Assembly (NCBI RefSeq): GCF_003351145.1
Contig: NZ_QQSV01000002.1
Location: 248,001-312,000 of the forward strand
DNA length: 64,000 nt
DNA from: Meiothermus sp. QL-1
GTDB taxonomy: Bacteria; Deinococcota; Deinococci; Deinococcales; Thermaceae
Direction: 5' to 3'
Below the pieces are notes generated by a model, which worked only from the letters and a program-made list of their open reading frames with translations, was not told the DNA's origin and made no database searches. Positions 10,148-20,222 of this stretch are shown here, piece after piece (position 1 is the stretch's first letter; each line of letters begins with the position of its first letter). The position numbers and the translations under genes are program-made.

Positions 10148-11950
10148 GTGCGTCCTTTGCCCAAGCGTTCCGAGTTGCCCAAGGAGCAGACCTGGAACCT
10201 GGAAGCCCTCTTTCCCTCCGAGGCCGCCTGGCGCCAGGCCCTGGAGGAGGCCAAAGGCTACCCTGAGGCGCTGGCCCCTTTTGCCGGGCGGCTCGATTCG
10301 CCCCAGCAGGTCCTGAGGGCCCTGGAGACCTACCACGAGCGGATGCTCGCGGCCATGAAGGTCTTCCAGTATGCCTCCCTAAGCCTCGCCACCGACGGCA
10401 CCAACCCCCAGTACAGCCGCATGGTAGGGGAGGCCCGGGCGGTTCTGGCCCGGCTGGCGGCGGCAGGGGCCTACCTCGAGCCCGAGCTTTTGGCTTTGGG
10501 GAAGGAGAGGCTGGCGGCCTTTATCGAGCAAGAACCTGCCCTCGCCGTCTACCGCCACTACTTCGAGGCGCTGGAGGCCCGCCGGCCCCACATCCGAAGC
10601 CAGGAGGTAGAAGCGGTGCTGGCCGCGGCGGCCGACCCCCTGGCGGGGCACAGCGCCACCGCCTATGCCGCCACCAACGCCGATATGCGCTTTCGGCCGG
10701 TGGAGCACCAGGGCGAGCGCTACCCGGTGGCCCACAGCTCTGTAGGCGAGCTCTTGCTGCACGAAAGCGAGGCGGTGCGTCGGGCGGCCTGGGAGTCTTA
10801 TGCCGACGGGCACCTGGCCTTCCAGAACACCCTGGCCTCCGCCCTGCAGGGCAGCGTCAAAAGCTACGCCTTCCTGGCCCGCACCCGGGGCTACCCCAGC
10901 AGCCTCGAGATGGCCCTGGCCAAGGACCATATTCCTCGCTCGGTCTACGAGAACCTGCTGGCTATATTCCAGGAAAACCTCCCCACCTGGCACCGCTTCT
11001 TCCGCATCCGCCAAAAGGCCAGGGGTGGGCGGCTTTATGCCCACGACGTGCCCATCTACGACGCACCAGCCCCCCTGGTGCCGAGCCCCCGGCTGACCTT
11101 CTGGCAGGCGGCCGAGCTCATCTGCCGGGGCATGGCCCCTTTGGGCCCGGCCTACGTGGAGCCCATGCGGCGGGGGCTTTTTGAGGAGCGCTGGGTGGAC
11201 TGGGGGCAGAACCAGGGCAAGCGGGCCGGGGCCTTCTCCTCGGGCCTAAAGGGCACCTACCCCTACATCCTCATGAGCTGGTCCGACGACCTCTTCTCCC
11301 TGAGCACCCTGGCCCACGAGCTGGGCCACTCCATGCACAGCTACTTTACCCGGGCGGCCCAGCCCATCGTCTACGCCCGCTACAGCCTGTTTCTGGCCGA
11401 GGTGGCCTCCAACTTCAACCAGGCCATGGTGCGCGCTCTGCTGCTGCGCGAGGCCAGGACCCGCGAGGAGCGGCTGGCGGTGCTGGAGGAGGCCTTCGCC
11501 AACTTCCACCGCTACCTCTTCGTGATGCCCACCCTGGCCCGCCTCGAGCGGGAGCTATACGAGCGGGTTGAGGCGGGGGGGGCCCTGACCGCACCCTACC
11601 TGAGCGAGCGGCTGGTGGCGCTTTTGGCCGAGGGCTATGGGGGCGCGGTGGAGTTCGACGAAAAAAGGCTGGGTGCCGGCTGGATGCACTTCTCCCACCT
11701 CTACAATCCCTTCTACGTCTACCAATACGCCACCGGAATCGCTGCGGCCAATGCCCTGGTGCAGCGGGTGCTGCGGGAGGGGGAGGCCGCGGCCCAGCGC
11801 TACCTCGAGTTCCTCCGGCTGGGCGACTCGGTCTACCCCCTGGAGGCCCTGGAGGTGGCCAGCATCGACATGTCCCGCCCTGAGCCCATAGAGGAGGGGT
11901 TTGCGGTGCTCCGGCAGATGGTGGACGAGCTGGAGCGCCTGGTGGGGTAG
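10148..11950 (+). CDS. pepF: Oligoendopeptidase F (M3 family zinc metallopeptidase)
   Basis: 600 aa, full length for the PepF group. It cleaves short peptides in the cytoplasm. The N-terminal helical region (about 15-200) resembles the oligopeptidase F N-terminal domain. Zinc site: HELGH at 390-394 with the third ligand Glu418. The substrate loop region HFSHLYNPFYVYQYATG (about 515-531) is typical of M3B enzymes. GTG start at 10148, 6 nt after TAGAAT (10136-10141). The proB start follows 13 bp after the stop. Confidence 0.95.
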   Translation: MRPLPKRSELPKEQTWNLEALFPSEAAWRQALEEAKGYPEALAPFAGRLDSPQQVLRALETYHERMLAAMKVFQYASLSLATDGTNPQYSRMVGEARAVLARLAAAGAYLEPELLALGKERLAAFIEQEPALAVYRHYFEALEARRPHIRSQEVEAVLAAAADPLAGHSATAYAATNADMRFRPVEHQGERYPVAHSSVGELLLHESEAVRRAAWESYADGHLAFQNTLASALQGSVKSYAFLARTRGYPSSLEMALAKDHIPRSVYENLLAIFQENLPTWHRFFRIRQKARGGRLYAHDVPIYDAPAPLVPSPRLTFWQAAELICRGMAPLGPAYVEPMRRGLFEERWVDWGQNQGKRAGAFSSGLKGTYPYILMSWSDDLFSLSTLAHELGHSMHSYFTRAAQPIVYARYSLFLAEVASNFNQAMVRALLLREARTREERLAVLEEAFANFHRYLFVMPTLARLERELYERVEAGGALTAPYLSERLVALLAEGYGGAVEFDEKRLGAGWMHFSHLYNPFYVYQYATGIAAANALVQRVLREGEAAAQRYLEFLRLGDSVYPLEALEVASIDMSRPEPIEEGFAVLRQMVDELERLVG

Positions 11951-11963
11951 GATAACCTCCGGA

Positions 11964-13109
11964 ATGGCGCAAGGCCGCTTTCCCCTTCCCCCCACCTCCT
12001 ACCGCCGGCTGGTGGTCAAGGTGGGCAGCGCGGTGCTGAGCGGGGCGGGGGGCCGGAGGCACCTGCTGGGGATTGCCGCCCAGGTCGCCGCCCTTCGGGC
12101 CGAGGGGCGGGAGGTGGTGCTGGTCTCCTCAGGGGCCCAGGCCATGGGCATGGAAAGGCTGGGCCTTGGGGAAAAGCCCCGCACCATGCCGGCCAAGCAG
12201 GCCCTAGCCGCGGTGGGCCAGCCCGCTTTGATGCAGCTTTGGGAACAGGCCTTTAGCTGGTATGGCCACAGGGTGGCGCAGGTGTTGCTGACGGCCGAGG
12301 ACCTGGCCCATCGCCACCGCTATCTGAACGCCCGCCAGACCCTGGAGACCCTGCTTTCCTGGGGCATCCTGCCCGTCATCAACGAGAATGACACGGTGAT
12401 GGTGGAGGAGATCAAGTTCGGCGACAACGACCAGCTCTCGGCCCTGATTGCCACCCTGGTGGGGGCAGACCTGCTGGTGCTTTTCTCGGACATCGAGGCC
12501 CTCTTCGAGGCCGACCCCCGCACCCACCCGGCGGCCCGTCCCGTCCCCTTCGTGGAGGAGGTGGACGAACGGGTGCTCGGGATGGCCGGGGAAGGACCCA
12601 ACCGGGTGGGCACCGGGGGGATGCGGAGCAAGCTGCTGGCCGCTCGAAAGGCCCGGGCTGCGGGGATTCCCACCCTGCTTCTGCCCGGTACGAGGCCCGA
12701 GAGCCTCCCCCAGGCCCTCCAGGGCGAGCCGGTGGGCACCTTCTTCGCCGCGGGGCCGCGGCGCTACAGCGGGCGTAAGCTCTGGCTCTACCAGCTTCCC
12801 AAGCCCCAGGGCGAGGTGGTGGTGGACAGGGGGGCGGCCCGGGCCTTGCAGCAGGAGGGGGCCTCGCTTTTGCCGGCGGGCATCCTCGAGGTGCGCGGCA
12901 GCTTCGATGTGGGCGAGCCGGTGCGCTGTTTGGATGTGGAGGGTGGCCTGATCGGGGTGGGGCTGGTCAACTACAGCGCGGCCGAGCTGCGCCGCATCAA
13001 GGGCAGGAAGACCCAGGAGATCGAGGCCATCCTGGGCTACAAGAACACCGACGAGGCCATCCACCGCGACTACTTCGCGCTGGTCTCGGAGCTATCGGGA
13101 GGCCACTAG
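11964..13109 (+). CDS. proB: Glutamate 5-kinase (ProB)
   Basis: 381 aa from the ATG at 11964; a longer frame into pepF has no similarity. First step of proline synthesis: phosphorylates glutamate with ATP. The amino-acid kinase domain (about 10-260) shows VVKVGSAVLS, VSSGAQAMG and the NENDTV motif; a PUA domain fills about 280-375 and is standard in long ProB proteins. No Shine-Dalgarno site. TAGGAT (11948-11953) overlaps the pepF stop, 10 nt upstream, so expression may be by its own nearly leaderless mRNA, by read-through, or both. proA follows. Confidence 0.96.
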   Translation: MAQGRFPLPPTSYRRLVVKVGSAVLSGAGGRRHLLGIAAQVAALRAEGREVVLVSSGAQAMGMERLGLGEKPRTMPAKQALAAVGQPALMQLWEQAFSWYGHRVAQVLLTAEDLAHRHRYLNARQTLETLLSWGILPVINENDTVMVEEIKFGDNDQLSALIATLVGADLLVLFSDIEALFEADPRTHPAARPVPFVEEVDERVLGMAGEGPNRVGTGGMRSKLLAARKARAAGIPTLLLPGTRPESLPQALQGEPVGTFFAAGPRRYSGRKLWLYQLPKPQGEVVVDRGAARALQQEGASLLPAGILEVRGSFDVGEPVRCLDVEGGLIGVGLVNYSAAELRRIKGRKTQEIEAILGYKNTDEAIHRDYFALVSELSGGH

Positions 13110-13126
13110 CCTGCTAGAATATCCGG

Positions 13127-14380
13127 ATGACGCCTGTCTACAGCCTGAAAACCCTGGCCCAGCTCGCGCGGGAGGCCGCCCGGCAGATGGCCGCCGCCTC
13201 GCCTGCGGCCAAGAACCGGGCCCTCCTGGCCCTGGCCCGGAGGCTATCCGCCGAGGCGGAAGCCCTCTACGCCGCCAACCAGCAGGACCTGGCCGCCGCA
13301 GAGGCCGCGGGCCTTTCGCGGGCCAAGCTGGACCGGCTGCGCCTGGATGGGAAAACCCTGGGCGACCTGGTGGCGGGTTTGGAGCAGGTGGCCGGGATGC
13401 CCGACCCGGTGGGGGAGATTGAGGCCCTGCAGGTTCGCCCGAATGGCCTCCAGGTAGGCCGGATGCGGGTGCCTTTGGGGGTGATTGGCTTCATCTACGA
13501 GTCGCGCCCTGGGGCCACCGTGGAGGCCAGCGCCCTCTGTCTCAAAGCGGGGAACGCCATCCTGCTGCGGGGCGGCAAGGAGGCCTGGCACTCCAACCAG
13601 GCCCTGGTGCGCCTGATTCAGGCCTCTTTGGAAGAGGCGGGGCTGCCCAAAGAGGCCGTCCAGCTTGTGCCCACCACCGACCGCGCGGCCATCCTGGAGA
13701 TGTGCCACCTGGCCGGGCTGGTCGACCTCATCATTCCCCGGGGGGGCAAGGAGCTCATCGAGCTGGTGCAGCGCGAGGCCCGGATGCCGGTGCTGGCCCA
13801 CGCCGAAGGGGTCAACCACCTCTACGTGGACCGGGACGCTGACCTCGAGATGGCCCTGCGCCTGGCGGTGAATGGCAAGGTTCAGCGCCCCAGCACCTGC
13901 AACAGCCTGGAGAAGGTCCTGGTGCACAGCGCCATAGCCCCCGCCTTCCTGCCCCGGCTTCACCAGGCCATGGTGGAGGCCCGGGTGGAGCTCAGGGGGG
14001 ACGAGCGCACCTGCGCCCTAATCCCAGCCAGGGCGGCCACGGCCGAGGACTGGCACACCGAGTACCTGGACCTGGTCCTCACGGTAAAGGTGGTGGACTC
14101 GCTCGAGGAGGCCCTGGCCCACATCGCCCGCTACGGCTCGCGCCACACCGAGGCCATCTGCACCAACAACCATGCGCATGCCATGCGCTTTTTGCGCGAG
14201 GTGGACGCCTCCTTGGTGCTCGTAAACGCCTCCACCCGGCTCAACGACGGCTTCCAGCTCGGCCTGGGGGCCGAGATTGGCATCTCTACGAGCAAGCTCC
14301 ACGCCTACGGGCCTATGGGGGTGAGGGAGCTCACCACCACCAAGTTCGTGGCCCTGGGCCAGGGGCAGCTTCGGGAGTGA
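13127..14380 (+). CDS. proA: Gamma-glutamyl phosphate reductase (ProA)
   Basis: 417 aa. Second step of proline synthesis: NADPH reduction of glutamyl-5-phosphate to the semialdehyde; partner of ProB. The aldehyde-dehydrogenase fold shows ESRPGATVEA (about 125-134), the nucleotide-binding LRGGKEA, and the catalytic Cys in RPSTCNSLEK (Cys about 259). ATG at 13127 lies exactly 6 nt after TAGAAT (13115-13120), so it probably also has its own leaderless promoter inside the proBA pair. Confidence 0.97.
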   Translation: MTPVYSLKTLAQLAREAARQMAAASPAAKNRALLALARRLSAEAEALYAANQQDLAAAEAAGLSRAKLDRLRLDGKTLGDLVAGLEQVAGMPDPVGEIEALQVRPNGLQVGRMRVPLGVIGFIYESRPGATVEASALCLKAGNAILLRGGKEAWHSNQALVRLIQASLEEAGLPKEAVQLVPTTDRAAILEMCHLAGLVDLIIPRGGKELIELVQREARMPVLAHAEGVNHLYVDRDADLEMALRLAVNGKVQRPSTCNSLEKVLVHSAIAPAFLPRLHQAMVEARVELRGDERTCALIPARAATAEDWHTEYLDLVLTVKVVDSLEEALAHIARYGSRHTEAICTNNHAHAMRFLREVDASLVLVNASTRLNDGFQLGLGAEIGISTSKLHAYGPMGVRELTTTKFVALGQGQLRE

Positions 14381-14455
14381 GCCCAACCCCCGGTGCTCTT
14401 TGCTGGCGTTCGGGAACCGGCGCCCGGATAGCCGGCCCGGGTTTATGCTAGGGCC

Positions 14456-15934
14456 ATGGGCCAGGCCCCGGCAGCCCCACCGACCACCCCCGCCGCGCCG
14501 GCCATCCGTCTTTCGGGCATCACCGTGGCCTTCGAGGGCCGGGAGGTGCTCAAGGGGGTGGACCTGGAGGTGCGCAAGGGGGAGTTCGTGGCCATCATCG
14601 GGCCTTCAGGGGGGGGCAAGAGCACCCTTTTGCGGGTGGTGGCGGGCCTGCAGAAGGCCCAGGCGGGCACGGTCGAGGTCCTGGGCCGGCCGGCCATGGT
14701 CTTCCAGGACTACCGGCTTCTGCCCTGGCGCAATGTGGAGCAGAACATAAGGCTGCCCATCGAGCTCACCGGCCGGGGCCGGATCGAGACCCACCTGGGC
14801 ATGAAGCCCTACCTGCGGCTCTACCCCCACCAGCTCTCCGGCGGCATGAAGGCCCGGGTGGCCATCGCCCGCGCGCTGGCCCAGGAGGCCGAGGTGCTCT
14901 TGATGGACGAGCCCTTTGCGGCCCTGGACGCTTTGGTGCGGGAGCGCTTCAACCTCGAGCTCAAGCGCCTGCACGAGCGCACCGGCAAGACCATCCTCTT
15001 CGTGACCCACAGCATCCGCGAGGCCGTGTATTTGGCCGACCGGGTGGTGGTGCTCACCGGCGGGCGGATCGACGCGGTGCTGGAGACCCGGGGCGAGGGC
15101 CGCCTGACCGCCTTTACCGACGGGGTGGAGGCCCTTCTGCGCGAGCGGCTGGGGGTGGCCGACTCCACCTTCATCGAACCGCCCCCCCCGCCCCTGCGCC
15201 CCCCCTGGGAGGTGGTCGGCGTCCTGGGGCTCACGGGGCTTTTCTTCCTGCTCTGGAGCCTGCTTTCAGCCCGCATCCCCCTCTTCATGCCCTCGCCCTT
15301 TCAGGTGTTCCGCGCCCTTCTCGACAACACCCCCTTGCTCCTGCAGGCCACTTTGGCCACCCTAGAGGCGGTGTTTTTGGGCATATTTTTCGCCCTCCTG
15401 CTCGGCCTGCCGCTGGGCTACTGGATGGGGCGGAGCCGGCCCCTGGAGCGCCTGCTCTCGCCCTTCATCGTGGCCCTGCAGGCGGTGCCCACGGTTATCA
15501 TCGCTCCTTTGCTCATCATCTGGTTCGGTTACGGCCTGGTCCCCAAGGTGATTACCGTGGCCCTCGTCTCCGTTTTTCCGGTGCTGGTGAGCACCATGGT
15601 GGGGGTGCGGGAGGTGGACCGGGTCTACCGCGAGGTCTTCCAGACCATGGGGGCCACGGCCTGGGGGGTCTTCGCCAAGCTCGAGGTGCCCGGGGCCCTG
15701 CCGGTGGTGCTGGGGGGTCTCAGGCTCACCGTCTCGCTGGCCCTGATTGGGGCGGTGGTGGCCGAGTTCGTCTTCGGGGGGGCGGGGCTTGGCTACCTGG
15801 CCAACACCGAACGGCTCAACTTCCGCTACGCCAACGCTTTTGCGGCGGTGCTGGTCACGGTGGGGCTGGGCATCCTCCTCTACGCTTTGGTGGCCGGCCT
15901 GGAGGGGTACGTGCTGCGCTACCGCCGCCGCTAG
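14456..15934 (+). CDS. Fused ABC transporter: N-terminal ATPase plus C-terminal permease (SsuB-SsuC / nitrate-sulfonate-thiamine-precursor type)
   Basis: 492 aa. Residues 16-235 are an ABC ATPase: Walker A GPSGGGKS (49-56), Q-loop Gln84, signature LSGGM (127-131), Walker B VLLMDEP (147-153), switch His185. The helical subdomain is shorter than usual. A proline-rich linker (242-250) leads to a permease with about six membrane segments (252-490) and an EAA-type loop (about 395-425), of the SsuC/TauC/ThiX family. These halves are normally separate proteins. No substrate-binding protein is adjacent. Substrate unknown: sulfonates, nitrate, taurine, pyrimidine precursors and riboflavin-like compounds all use this family. 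ATG set by TATGCT 6 nt upstream. A frame error joining two genes is unlikely because the linker is in frame with no start or ribosome site. Confidence 0.9.
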   Translation: MGQAPAAPPTTPAAPAIRLSGITVAFEGREVLKGVDLEVRKGEFVAIIGPSGGGKSTLLRVVAGLQKAQAGTVEVLGRPAMVFQDYRLLPWRNVEQNIRLPIELTGRGRIETHLGMKPYLRLYPHQLSGGMKARVAIARALAQEAEVLLMDEPFAALDALVRERFNLELKRLHERTGKTILFVTHSIREAVYLADRVVVLTGGRIDAVLETRGEGRLTAFTDGVEALLRERLGVADSTFIEPPPPPLRPPWEVVGVLGLTGLFFLLWSLLSARIPLFMPSPFQVFRALLDNTPLLLQATLATLEAVFLGIFFALLLGLPLGYWMGRSRPLERLLSPFIVALQAVPTVIIAPLLIIWFGYGLVPKVITVALVSVFPVLVSTMVGVREVDRVYREVFQTMGATAWGVFAKLEVPGALPVVLGGLRLTVSLALIGAVVAEFVFGGAGLGYLANTERLNFRYANAFAAVLVTVGLGILLYALVAGLEGYVLRYRRR

Positions 15935-16075
15935 CTCTTGACAAAACCAGGCTCAACTGTCTTGGGTCTTGTGTCCCATCCCTCTTGACAATCTCACCGG
16001 CAGGCCGGAATAATATAGCCTCGGGTTGACACTCAAAACCCAAGACTGTCAAACCCCTTCACAGGAGGAACCCAG
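15935..16075 (+). promoter_or_regulatory. groESL promoter and CIRCE-like inverted repeat
   Basis: TTGACA at 15985-15990 with AATAATAT (16009-16016) 18-20 bp downstream is the likely housekeeping promoter. Downstream, TTGACACTC-N9-GACTGTCAA (16026-16052) is an inverted repeat with the arm length and 9-nt spacer of the CIRCE heat-shock operator (TTAGCACTC-N9-GAGTGCTAA), matching 7/9 and 6/9 in the arms. A further TTGACA at 15938-15943 followed by AACTGTC is part of a weaker similar repeat. The ribosome site AGGAGG (16062-16067 region) precedes groES. HrcA or another repressor is likely but unproven. Confidence 0.65.
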
Positions 16076-16372
16076 ATGGCGACAACGGCTGTGCTGAGAC
16101 CCCTAGGCGATCGAGTGGTGGTCAAGCGCATTGAGGAGGAGCCCAAAACCAAAGGGGGCATCGTGCTGCCCGACACCGCCAAGGAGAAGCCCCAGAAGGG
16201 CAAGGTGATTGCGGTGGGCACGGGCCGCACCCTGGACAACGGCACCAAGGTGCCCCTGGAGGTCAAGGAAGGGGACGTGGTGGTCTTTGCCAAGTACGGC
16301 GGCACCGAGATTGAGATTGACGGCGAGGAGTACATCATCCTTTCCGAGCGCGATCTGCTGGCTGTTCTGTGA
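16076..16372 (+). CDS. groES: Co-chaperonin GroES
   Basis: 98 aa. Heptameric lid of the GroEL folding chamber. Visible: [10 protein letters not shown] at 9-18, the mobile loop with the GIVLPDTA segment (about 28-35), and the C-terminal [14 protein letters not shown]. Strong AGGAGG site before the ATG. Nine bases separate it from groEL, the standard operon. Control region described above. Confidence 0.98.
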   Translation: MATTAVLRPLGDRVVVKRIEEEPKTKGGIVLPDTAKEKPQKGKVIAVGTGRTLDNGTKVPLEVKEGDVVVFAKYGGTEIEIDGEEYIILSERDLLAVL

Positions 16373-18019
<1,647 letters not shown>

Positions 18020-18032
18020 GGAGCCTTCTGGC

Positions 18033-18063
18033 AACACCCAGCCCTAGGGCTGGGTGTTTTTTT
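18033..18063 (+). terminator. groEL intrinsic terminator, which also encodes the end of hemW
   Basis: Perfect 26-bp palindrome with arms AACACCCAGCCC and GGGCTGGGTGTT around TA (18033-18058), followed by T7-8. On the minus strand the same bases encode the last four residues (Asn-Thr-Gln-Pro) and the TAG stop of hemW, with the stop in the palindrome centre. Confidence 0.93.
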
Positions 18064-19159
18064 GTGCCGGGTAGGCCTCCTCCAAAGCCTCCCAAAGCCG
18101 CAGGATGACCGGGTGCAAGGTGCTTAGGTTGGTGGCGCGGATGCGGCTGCCGGAGAGGGCCAGCCCCCCACCTTGGGCCAGCTCGGCCAGGGCCGGCCCC
18201 AACGGCGCCTGCAAGGCCAGCTTGGTGCGCGCCTCGAGCTCGGAGAGGTCCACCCCCTCGGCCAGCCGGAGGCCCAGCATGAGGGACTCCCGGACGTGCT
18301 CGAGGGGGGGGATGGGCTCTGGTGCGGGCGCCTCTTTGGCCAGCCAGCGAGGCAGGGGGGGGTGGGTGAGACGGAGGGCGTAGGGGGGGGCAGGGTACTG
18401 CCCCACCGCGCTGGGCCCCAGGGCGCCCCAGAAGGCGTTGCGCCAGTAGGCCAGGTTGTGCCGGCTTTCCTGGCCGGGCCGGGCGAAGTTGGAGACCTCG
18501 TAGCGCCGGAGCCCAGCCTGCCCCAGCACCTCCACCGCCCGCTCCAGCGCCAGGGCCTCGAGCTCGGGCTCGGGGCTGTAGCCCGACAGGGCCAGGGGGG
18601 TGCCGGGTTCTACCTGGAGGGTGTAGGCCGAGACGTGTCCCACCCCCAGGGCCGCGACCTCCTTCAGGTCGGCCTCCACGTCCTGCTGGGGAAGGCCCAG
18701 GATCAGGTCCACCGAGGTGCGAAAGCCCGCCTCCAGGCTCAGCTCCACCGCCCGCAGGGCTCCTTTGCGTCCGTGGGCCCGGCCCAGGGCCTTGAGCACC
18801 GCCTCCTGGAAGCTCTGCACCCCCAAGGAGAGCCGGTTGACCCCCAAAGCCCGCAGCAGGGCCAGCCGCTCGGGGTTTAGGGTGCCCGGGTTGGCCTCGA
18901 GGGTGACCTCGGCCTGGGAAAGGTCCCAGGGCAGGGCCTGGAAGAGGGCCTCGAGCTCCCCAGCGCGCAGAAAGCTGGGGGTGCCGCCGCCCAGGTAGAG
19001 CGTCTCCAGGGGACCTGGGAAGCGCGCGTACAACGCCTGGGCCTCCTCGGCCAGGCGCTTCAGGTAGGCCGCCACCACCCCCCCTTGCCGCCGGACCACA
19101 TGGAAATCGCAGTAGGGGCAGAGGGTGGGGCAGAAGGGCACGTGGACGTAGAGGTGCAT
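18044..19159 (-). CDS. hemW: Radical SAM protein HemW (heme chaperone, CPO III-like)
   Basis: 371 aa from the ATG at 19159; the frame stays open upstream through the next gene but without similarity. Radical SAM cluster CPTLCPYC with Cys10, Cys14 and Cys17; GGGTPS SAM-binding motif (about 63-68); LSLGVQSF (about 109-116); and a HemN C-terminal domain. HemW binds and delivers heme rather than acting as a true coproporphyrinogen dehydrogenase, and lacks HemN's N-terminal extension, as here. It lies 11 bp after the secreted hydrolase gene, probably co-transcribed. Its last codons lie inside the groEL terminator. Confidence 0.93.
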   Translation of the reverse strand: MHLYVHVPFCPTLCPYCDFHVVRRQGGVVAAYLKRLAEEAQALYARFPGPLETLYLGGGTPSFLRAGELEALFQALPWDLSQAEVTLEANPGTLNPERLALLRALGVNRLSLGVQSFQEAVLKALGRAHGRKGALRAVELSLEAGFRTSVDLILGLPQQDVEADLKEVAALGVGHVSAYTLQVEPGTPLALSGYSPEPELEALALERAVEVLGQAGLRRYEVSNFARPGQESRHNLAYWRNAFWGALGPSAVGQYPAPPYALRLTHPPLPRWLAKEAPAPEPIPPLEHVRESLMLGLRLAEGVDLSELEARTKLALQAPLGPALAELAQGGGLALSGSRIRATNLSTLHPVILRLWEALEEAYPAQKNTQP

Positions 19160-19170
19160 CTTCCCGGCCT

Positions 19171-20085
19171 TCAGTTTAGCGCGGCCCTGAAGAAGGCCAC
19201 GGCCCGCTGCATAAGCAGGGTGCGGTGGGCCCCCTGGAAGGTGTGGCCGGCCCCCGGGTAGGCGAAGCACCGGTGGTCCACCCCGCTTTTTTGCAGGGCA
19301 GCGCAGATCTCCTGGGCCCAAACATAGGGGGTCTGGGGGTCCTGGGTGCCGTGGTGGACCTGCACCATGGCCCGCAGGCGGTGGTAGTGGTAGAGGGGGG
19401 AGACCTGGGCCAGGTTGGGGGGCGGGTTCCGGGCCTCCGCGCAACCCCTGGCCCCACCCGTGAAAACATGGCAGATGCGCTGAGCGTTTTTCAGGTCGTC
19501 GCCGTGCATGGTGCCATATAGGAGCACGGCGCGTATGCTGGGGTCCACCACCGCCACCCGCTGGGCGATACCGCCCCCCATACTGTGGCCCATCAAGCCG
19601 ATGTGGGGTAGGGCCTTTTCCAACGCCCCCTGCCCGGCCTGGGTCCGCACGATGGCGGCCAGGTCGAGAATCTCCCGCGCGTAGGCGATGCGCCAGGGGC
19701 TTGGGTCTGGCTGGCCTTGCGATAGGCCGTGTCCGCGCAGGTTGGGGTGGAGGACCACGAAGCCAGCGCGGGCCAGCTCGTCGGCGTAGCGGGTGGTGTA
19801 GGCCAGGGTGCGGTAGGTGGCCGGGTTGACATAGCCGTGGATGACGATGACCACCGGGAAGCGCCCGGGCCGGTTGGGAACGTTCATAAAGCCGTACATC
19901 CAGAGCCCTTCCGAGGGGTAGCGCACCAGGTAGCGGGTGAAACTGGGGGTGCGCTCCAGCACCCGCTCTACATAGAGGCTGCCCCCGCCGCGGGGCTCTC
20001 GAGCGAGCTGGGCTATGGTGGGGGGCTGGGCCGAAGCCCAGGGGAAGAGCCCGAGGATTGTTGCCAGCGCCAGACCGCGCGTCAT
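19171..20085 (-). CDS. Secreted alpha/beta hydrolase (prolyl-oligopeptidase / dienelactone-hydrolase type)
   Basis: 304 aa with a signal peptide (hydrophobic 5-17, cleavage likely after ASA at 19). Alpha/beta-hydrolase features: oxyanion HGY (about 83-85), LRGHG (about 116-120), nucleophile Ser168 in GHSMGG, an Asp in QDPQTP (about 254) and catalytic His in GAGHTF (about 281). Likely a periplasmic esterase or peptidase; substrate unknown. Two Cys pairs could form disulfides. Upstream, TAGGTT lies 7 nt from the ATG. hemW follows closely. Confidence 0.82.
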   Translation of the reverse strand: MTRGLALATILGLFPWASAQPPTIAQLAREPRGGGSLYVERVLERTPSFTRYLVRYPSEGLWMYGFMNVPNRPGRFPVVIVIHGYVNPATYRTLAYTTRYADELARAGFVVLHPNLRGHGLSQGQPDPSPWRIAYAREILDLAAIVRTQAGQGALEKALPHIGLMGHSMGGGIAQRVAVVDPSIRAVLLYGTMHGDDLKNAQRICHVFTGGARGCAEARNPPPNLAQVSPLYHYHRLRAMVQVHHGTQDPQTPYVWAQEICAALQKSGVDHRCFAYPGAGHTFQGAHRTLLMQRAVAFFRAALN

Positions 20086-20222
20086 GCCCCAAAACCTAGC
20101 AGCAATCCTCCTAGGCTTGCGCTACCCAGTCCACATTGCTGGGTTTCGCCATCCGCTCGTAAACGCAAGGGGACCCCCTCTGCCCCGGCCAAGGCAGAGG
20201 GAGTGAAGGACCTTGCGAGCCT
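20086..20222 (-). terminator. Spacer with hairpin terminator of the PKD lipoprotein gene
   Basis: No gene seen. A nested hairpin lies downstream of the gene ending at 20223: inner arms CCCTCTGCC (20176-20184) and GGCAGAGGG (20193-20201), outer arms CGCAAGG (20164-20170) and CCTTGCG (20211-20217). There is no long T-run, so termination strength is uncertain. The rest holds the short upstream region of the secreted hydrolase. Confidence 0.55.

Noticed and set aside
19160-20092. Upstream extension of hemW to 682 aa
   Set aside because: The extra part is an off-frame reading of the secreted hydrolase; HemW families begin at the MHLYVHVPFC segment.
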